The position numbers and the translations under genes are program-made. The notes below the pieces were generated by a model that had not been told where the DNA came from, did not search any database, and saw nothing but the letters and a program-made list of their open reading frames with translations. Shown here one piece after another: positions 59,601-64,000 of a DNA stretch of 64,000 nt; the stretch's first letter is position 1; each line of letters opens with the position of its first letter. Origin of the DNA: G963663615 sp963663615 (lineage in GTDB: Bacteria; Bacteroidota; Ignavibacteria; Ignavibacteriales; Melioribacteraceae); assembly GCA_963663615.1 (NCBI GenBank), contig OY760517.1, positions 1,736,001 through 1,800,000 of the forward strand, in the 5' to 3' direction.

Positions 59601-61433
59601 ATGGAAGATAATAATATATATATGATGCTCGCCGATCCCGACATGAAGGAGATCGTTGACAGTTTTATTGTTGAATCAAAAGAAATTCTTGAACAACTTG
59701 ATGTTGATCTTGTTCAACTTGAAGAGGATCCTAAAAATCAGGATTTGCTCAACAAAATATTCAGAGCCTTTCATACAATAAAAGGTACTTCCGGTTTTTT
59801 GGGTTTGATTAAGCTTCCAAAAGTTACACATAAATGTGAAGATATCTTAAACAAGCTTAAAAAGGGCGAAGCTTTTGCTGATTCCTTTATTATGGACGGA
59901 ATTCTTGAATCATTTGATATAATTAAAGAGCTGATTTATTTAATCGAAAACGAGAAAAACGAAAATTATGATGTTGAGCAGACTCTCGTTAATCTTCAAA
60001 AAGTTATCGATTATATTGAAAATCCTGATAAAGTAAACACAGAACCAGTTAAAGAAGAACAAGCTCTTACACCGGAAGAAGCTGAGGCAGAATTAGCAGC
60101 TTTGGTTGAGGAAGCTAAACAAGAGCTAAATAACTCTGAAAATAATAAAAGTGTAGAACAACAACCTGTTGTTGAAACTGCCAAGAATGTTCCTCAACAA
60201 CCCCAAAGAAGAATTGAAAAGAAAGAAACATCTAAACATGATGATAGTATTAGGGTTGATGTTGAAAGACTTGATGAGCTTCTTAATATTGTTTCGGAAC
60301 TGGTATTGGGTAGAAACCAGTTGGCACAGCTACATTCAAGATTTTCTCTTGAGTTTGAAGGTACGGATTATGCCCGTGATTTAGCTGATACAACTAGACA
60401 AATAGATTTGATGACCAATGAGTTACAGCTTGTTGTAATGAAAACAAGAATGGTTAAAATTGGTAAGGTGTTTAACAGATTTCCTCGTTTGGTTAGGGAT
60501 TTATGCCGCGAAACTGGTAAAAATATTAAGCTGGTTGTAAAAGGTGAAGAGACTGAACTTGATAAAACTCTTGTTGAAGAAATTTATGATCCACTGGTTC
60601 ACCTTGTCCGAAATTCATCCGATCATGGTATTGAGAGTGAAGAAGATAGGGTTAAGCTAGGTAAACCGGCTCAAGGCACTATTTCTCTGAATGCCGACCA
60701 TGAAAGTAATAATATAATAATTACTGTTGAAGATGATGGAAAGGGTATTAACCCTGAAAAAATAAAGAACAAGGCTGTTAGTAAAGGACTCATTTCTGAA
60801 GAGAAAGCTGCCGAATTAACCAAACAGGAAATGTACAATCTGATATTTATACCCGGATTTTCTACTGCAGAAACAGTTTCCAATGTATCCGGTCGTGGTG
60901 TTGGTATGGATGTAGTTAAAACTAACGTTCTTAAACTTCGCGGTATGATAAATATTGAATCGGAAATGAATCGGGGTACAAAAATTCAGATTGTTCTTCC
61001 GTTAACCCTGGCTATTATTCAGGGAATGATTGTTAAAGTTAACACTGAAATGGCAGTTATTCCTCTTAACTCAGTTATTGAAGTTGTTCGTGTTGATGAA
61101 GGTGAAATTTATACTATAAATCAGAAGGAAGTAATTCACCTTAGAGATATGACTATTCCATTAATTTCCATTGAAGAAATTTTACATACGCAATCAAATG
61201 GAAATAACAGGGAAAAACAGTATATTGTTATTGTTAAAATTGGTGAAAAAACTTTTGGAATTAAAGTTGATGAACTAATCGGTCAGGAAGAAGTTGTAAT
61301 TAAATCTCTTGGTAGTTATCTTGGTAACGTAAGTGGTGTTGCCGGTTCAACTATTATGGGTGATGGTACAGTGGTAATGATTCTTGATTTGAGTGAAATT
61401 ATAACTAATATGGAAAAAAATCTTGACAAATAA
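59601..61433 (+). CDS. cheA: Chemotaxis histidine kinase CheA
   Basis: 610 residues. P1 Hpt domain with phosphorylated His58 in NKIFRAFHTIKGTSGFLG, a Glu/Gln-rich linker (about 140-210) in place of an obvious P2, P3 dimerisation (VDVERLDELLNIVSELVLGR), P4 kinase (VHLVRNSSDHGIE, VEDDGKGI, VSGRGVGMDVVKTNV) and P5 CheW-like domain (IVKVNTEMAVIPLNSVIEVV). Missing or degenerate P2 means CheY may dock differently. It begins four bases after cheZ and overlaps cheB by eleven bases. Confidence 0.95.
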   Translation: MEDNNIYMMLADPDMKEIVDSFIVESKEILEQLDVDLVQLEEDPKNQDLLNKIFRAFHTIKGTSGFLGLIKLPKVTHKCEDILNKLKKGEAFADSFIMDGILESFDIIKELIYLIENEKNENYDVEQTLVNLQKVIDYIENPDKVNTEPVKEEQALTPEEAEAELAALVEEAKQELNNSENNKSVEQQPVVETAKNVPQQPQRRIEKKETSKHDDSIRVDVERLDELLNIVSELVLGRNQLAQLHSRFSLEFEGTDYARDLADTTRQIDLMTNELQLVVMKTRMVKIGKVFNRFPRLVRDLCRETGKNIKLVVKGEETELDKTLVEEIYDPLVHLVRNSSDHGIESEEDRVKLGKPAQGTISLNADHESNNIIITVEDDGKGINPEKIKNKAVSKGLISEEKAAELTKQEMYNLIFIPGFSTAETVSNVSGRGVGMDVVKTNVLKLRGMINIESEMNRGTKIQIVLPLTLAIIQGMIVKVNTEMAVIPLNSVIEVVRVDEGEIYTINQKEVIHLRDMTIPLISIEEILHTQSNGNNREKQYIVIVKIGEKTFGIKVDELIGQEEVVIKSLGSYLGNVSGVAGSTIMGDGTVVMILDLSEIITNMEKNLDK

Positions 61434-62481
61434 AATAAATGTACTTGTTGTTGATGACTCAGCTTTTATGCGTAAGTCTATTTCAATTATGCTTGAAGAT
61501 GATCCTGACATTAAAGTTATTAAAACTGCACGAGACGGAGTTGAAGGATTTGAATTAGCAAAGACTTTAAAACCTGATGTTATCACGCTTGATATTGAAA
61601 TGCCACGCATGGACGGATTAACTACCCTTAAAAAAATAATGGCTGAGTGTCCTACACCAGTTATTATGGTTAGTTCTCTTACTTCTGATGGTGCCGAGGC
61701 TACTATTAAAGCTCTTGAACTTGGAGCAGTAGATTTTATTCCAAAAGAACTATCGTTTGTAAATATAAATATTATAAAAATAAAAGAAGACCTGATTCGA
61801 AAAGTTAAGGAAATTGTAAAACAGCGTTCTATTAAAAAACGCTTCAGAAGACTTTCTTTTAGTCATCAGGTTGAGGATCTTTCACATACCAGTAAGTTAA
61901 AAGCCTTGCCAAAAATAGGGTATAAAGCTGTTAGTTTGGGTATTTCTACCGGAGGTCCGCTTTCACTTCAAAAAGTTGTACCATTCTTAAAAACCAAAAC
62001 AATTCCGTTCTTTATAGTCCAACATATGCCACCAAAATTTACAAAATCGCTTTCTCAACGCCTTGATGATCTATCTGAATTAAAAGTTAAGGAAGCTGAA
62101 GATGGTGAACAGGTGCAACGCGGACATATTTATATTGCTCCAGGTGGTTATCATATGACTATACAAAAGGGTGGTATGAATACTATTAGAATTAGTGATT
62201 CTCCAAAAGATACATTACATAAACCTTCAGTAGATGTAATGATGAATTCAGTATTGGATGTTTATGGTAAGAGTACCCTTGCCGTTATTATGACCGGAAT
62301 GGGGAAAGATGGCAGTGACTCTATTGCCAGATTAAAACGTATGGGTGGTTACTGTCTTGCACAGGATCAGGATTCTTGTGTTGTATATGGTATGCCTAGA
62401 TCTGTTGTTGAGGCTGGTAATGCCGATGTTATTGCCCCTCTTGAAAAATTGCCTTATATAATTAATGATGCGGTATTATGA
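61423..62481 (+). CDS. cheB: Chemotaxis methylesterase/deamidase CheB
   Basis: 352 residues. Receiver with Asp57 in VITLDIEMPRMDG, a basic linker, and the methylesterase domain (about 165-352) with the catalytic Ser in LGISTGGPLSL, His in FIVQHMPPKFT and Asp in VIMTGMGKDGSD. Start is a TTG at 61423 inside the end of cheA; no in-frame ATG is available before the receiver's first strand, so translational coupling to cheA is likely. The stop overlaps the next small gene by four bases. Confidence 0.94.
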   Translation: MTNKINVLVVDDSAFMRKSISIMLEDDPDIKVIKTARDGVEGFELAKTLKPDVITLDIEMPRMDGLTTLKKIMAECPTPVIMVSSLTSDGAEATIKALELGAVDFIPKELSFVNINIIKIKEDLIRKVKEIVKQRSIKKRFRRLSFSHQVEDLSHTSKLKALPKIGYKAVSLGISTGGPLSLQKVVPFLKTKTIPFFIVQHMPPKFTKSLSQRLDDLSELKVKEAEDGEQVQRGHIYIAPGGYHMTIQKGGMNTIRISDSPKDTLHKPSVDVMMNSVLDVYGKSTLAVIMTGMGKDGSDSIARLKRMGGYCLAQDQDSCVVYGMPRSVVEAGNADVIAPLEKLPYIINDAVL

Positions 62482-62723
62482 AAAAGAAATTTGAAGAGCC
62501 GATTTTCAAGAATATTGAAATTGACGGCGATACACATGATAAAAATATAATTAAAGCCGATAACGTTAGTTTTACTGGCAAAAAGAAAGTCTCTGTGTTT
62601 GAAGAGAACTTTGATGGTATTAAAGTTATACTTGAACGCGATAAGGAAGACAATATTAAAGAGATTAAATTCCAGTGTTCTTGCGGACAAACTAAATCAA
62701 TTGTTTTAGATTATACTGACTAA
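62478..62723 (+). CDS. Small conserved-looking protein at the end of the che operon
   Basis: 81 residues, overlapping cheB by four bases (ATGA). Charged N-terminus, then beta-like strands and a Cys pair in FQCSCGQTKSIVL near the end. The two cysteines could bind metal in a dimer or form a disulfide. I recognise no family. Tight coupling to cheB argues it is a real gene. Confidence 0.65.
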   Translation: MKKKFEEPIFKNIEIDGDTHDKNIIKADNVSFTGKKKVSVFEENFDGIKVILERDKEDNIKEIKFQCSCGQTKSIVLDYTD

Positions 62724-62801
62724 TAAATTACACCTGTCTAATTTTAGCCAACTATTTTTCCCCACCCCAAATAATACCTCCTATTTTTAAGAGATAAATA
62801 T

Positions 62802-62817
62802 TGGCATCCATTTTGCA
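62802..62817 (+). promoter_or_regulatory. Sigma-54 promoter of the flgBC operon
   Basis: TGGCATCCATTTTGCA fits TGGCAY-N5-TTGCW exactly (GG at -24, GC at -12, correct spacing). It lies 32 bases before the flgB start codon. Activation by the FlrC-like regulator encoded at 54197-55591 is the natural inference. Confidence 0.88.
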
Positions 62818-62849
62818 TATGTGTAAGAAAAACACATTAGGAATAGAAG

Positions 62850-63248
62850 ATGCCAAAATTTGATACAAAACTACTTGAAAATTACATCAGCTATTGCAAT
62901 CAGAAAAACAAGACTCTTGCAAATAATATCTCCAATATTGGAACGTATAATTTCCAGAGAGAAGATGTAAGATTTAAGGATCTTGTAGAAGAAGAAATGA
63001 AAACTAAGATCCAGACAAGTAGTAAACGACATATCAAATTTGATTTGCTTACTTCTAAAGGAAACGATGCTTTTGAGGTTGTAACAGATAGAGAAACTGA
63101 ATTCTTCTCGGGTGTTAACAATGTTGATATCGATAGGGAAATGTCTGAATTAGCTGAAAACAGTTTACGCTTTAAGTTTGCCTCAAAAAGAATGAAAGGT
63201 TATTTCGATAATATCCAAAATGTAATTAAGGTTGGAGGTCAGCATTGA
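62850..63248 (+). CDS. flgB: Flagellar basal-body rod protein FlgB
   Basis: 132 residues, proximal rod protein. The rod-family N-terminus is present (YISYCNQKNKTLANNISNIG followed by TYNFQREDVRFKDL) and the C-terminal helix matches (VDIDREMSELAENSLRFKFA followed by RMKGYFDNIQNVI). It directly follows a sigma-54 promoter; ATTAGGAAT precedes the ATG. It overlaps flgC by four bases, the standard order of the rod operon. Confidence 0.94.
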   Translation: MPKFDTKLLENYISYCNQKNKTLANNISNIGTYNFQREDVRFKDLVEEEMKTKIQTSSKRHIKFDLLTSKGNDAFEVVTDRETEFFSGVNNVDIDREMSELAENSLRFKFASKRMKGYFDNIQNVIKVGGQH

Positions 63249-63742
63249 AAATAGGAAATAATTTTACCGGTTTTAACATCAGTGCAAAAGGCTTGCGTGT
63301 TCAAAGAAAAAAAATGAACCTGATTGCTGAAAACATCTCAAATGCAGATTCTGTTCGTGATTCCGAAGGCAATCCATATAAAAGAAAATATTTGTTAGTA
63401 AATGAAGTTGAAGGTGGTAGTTCTTCTACTACTATTGATAAAGGTAAAACACTTAAATTAGCTGGTTCCAGCAATATACATATCCAAAAACCATTTAACG
63501 ATAATAGAGTTAAAATGAGCAAGGAAAACATGAATTTTAATGTTAAGGAAGATGAAACTACTGGTGAAGTTGTTTATATGCCTGATCATCCTGATGCTGA
63601 CGAAGAAGGTTATGTTGAAATGAGTAATGTTAATGTAATTAACGAAATGGTTGATATGATTTCTGCAACAAGAAATTATGAAGCTAATTTAACAGCACTT
63701 AATGCATCTAAACAAATGATAAAAGACGCACTGGAGATATAA
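63245..63742 (+). CDS. flgC: Flagellar basal-body rod protein FlgC
   Basis: 165 residues, rod protein with GFNISAKGLRVQRKKMNLIA and ENISNADSVRD at the start, YVEMSNVNVINEMVDMISAT and RNYEANLTALNASKQMIKDA at the end. The start is TTG or overlapping codon at 63245 (coupled to the flgB stop). Slightly long central region. The next gene starts at the base after its stop. Confidence 0.94.
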   Translation: MKIGNNFTGFNISAKGLRVQRKKMNLIAENISNADSVRDSEGNPYKRKYLLVNEVEGGSSSTTIDKGKTLKLAGSSNIHIQKPFNDNRVKMSKENMNFNVKEDETTGEVVYMPDHPDADEEGYVEMSNVNVINEMVDMISATRNYEANLTALNASKQMIKDALEI

Positions 63743-63985
63743 ATGGGAATTTCGACCAATTCAATCGGCAACTATGTATCTTTCAATTATAATAATGTAA
63801 ATAACACTAATGCTGTTAAAAGTACCGAGAATGTTCGCTCGGAAGGTATAACAGCTGATGAAAAAAATTACTTTGCCTCAAAATATCCTCAAAACAGACA
63901 GGAAATAATGGACTACCATTTTTATGGTAACACGGGTAAAATGTCTGGTATTACAGTAGGTACAATTATTAATAGAAGAGGTTAA
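63743..63985 (+). CDS. Small protein in the rod operon, unknown function
   Basis: 80 residues, polar and Asn-rich with Gly near the end (MSGITVGTIINRRG). No signal peptide, membrane helix or known motif. It begins immediately after the flgC stop and ends one base before another start codon, so it is part of the flagellar operon, in the place where fliE is often found; it does not look like FliE itself. Confidence 0.6.
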   Translation: MGISTNSIGNYVSFNYNNVNNTNAVKSTENVRSEGITADEKNYFASKYPQNRQEIMDYHFYGNTGKMSGITVGTIINRRG

Positions 63986-63986
63986 A

Positions 63987-64000
63987 ATGGAAATAAATAA
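63987..64000 (+). CDS. Start of the next flagellar gene (cut by window), possibly fliE
   Basis: ATG GAA ATA AAT begins one base after the previous stop, with AGAGG upstream. Only four codons (MEIN) are visible. FliE is a guess from the usual flgB-flgC-fliE order. Confidence 0.4.

Noticed and set aside
1..64000. CRISPR array or prophage
   Set aside because: No regularly spaced identical repeats and no phage structural or integrase genes were seen; the only mobile element is the IS3 relic.

Overview
The window is AT-rich bacterial DNA with densely packed genes. It most likely comes from a flagellated, anaerobic or fermentative member of the Bacteroidota/Chlorobi/Ignavibacteria group. Three things suggest this: a PorV-type outer-membrane protein, a giant secreted protein ending in a FlgD-Ig/type-IX-like C-terminal domain, and many genes with weak or no Shine-Dalgarno sequence. 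Flagella are rare in classical Bacteroidetes but common in Ignavibacteria, so that class is my best guess. This placement is inference; no rRNA or other marker gene was available.

Region 1 (1-6390) is accessory. It holds a large Cache/PAS/GAF histidine kinase that runs off the left edge, a Crp/Fnr-type regulator, a YdcZ-like membrane protein, a GNAT acetyltransferase, and a decayed IS3-family element with several frameshifts.

Region 2 (6391-21668) is a compact six-gene operon and the strongest candidate here for an undescribed system. It encodes a small secreted protein, a ~3,400-residue surface protein built of Ig-like and CARDB-like repeats, a PorV-like barrel, a MotA/TolQ/ExbB-like membrane protein with a long cytoplasmic tail, a small ExbD/MotB-like protein with one membrane-embedded Asp, and an exported protein with a C-terminal membrane anchor. 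The surface-protein gene is split by an exact 7-bp tandem duplication (AAATATA x2); removing one copy restores the frame and the repeat consensus.

Region 3 (21669-25404) is housekeeping: tRNA-Ser(GCU), a GIN-domain protein, purK, purE and a cation diffusion facilitator.

Region 4 (25405-37990) is a hydrogen-metabolism island. Two complete HydC-HydB-HydA sets for NAD-linked (probably electron-bifurcating) [FeFe]-hydrogenases flank a sensory [FeFe]-hydrogenase fused to a histidine kinase, two single-domain receivers and a REC-PAS-kinase. A near-consensus sigma-54 promoter and two identical dyad sites precede the first set. No HydE/F/G maturases are in the window.

Region 5 (37988-64000) is motility and chemotaxis: a REC protein, cheW with a DnaJ-domain protein and a coiled-coil membrane protein, a run of GT2-TPR glycosyltransferases, two flagellins flanking fliS, fliD, a FliT-like protein, flgM, a FlrB/FlrC-like sigma-54 kinase/regulator pair, a che operon (HEAT protein, cheR, two cheY, cheZ-like, cheA, cheB) and the start of the flgBC basal-body operon. 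Four sigma-28 promoters (TAAA-N15-xCGATAA type) and one perfect sigma-54 promoter can be read directly. They fit a FlrBC/sigma-54 early class and an FlgM/sigma-28 late class. Both flagellin leaders carry RNA structures that suggest post-transcriptional (CsrA-like) control.
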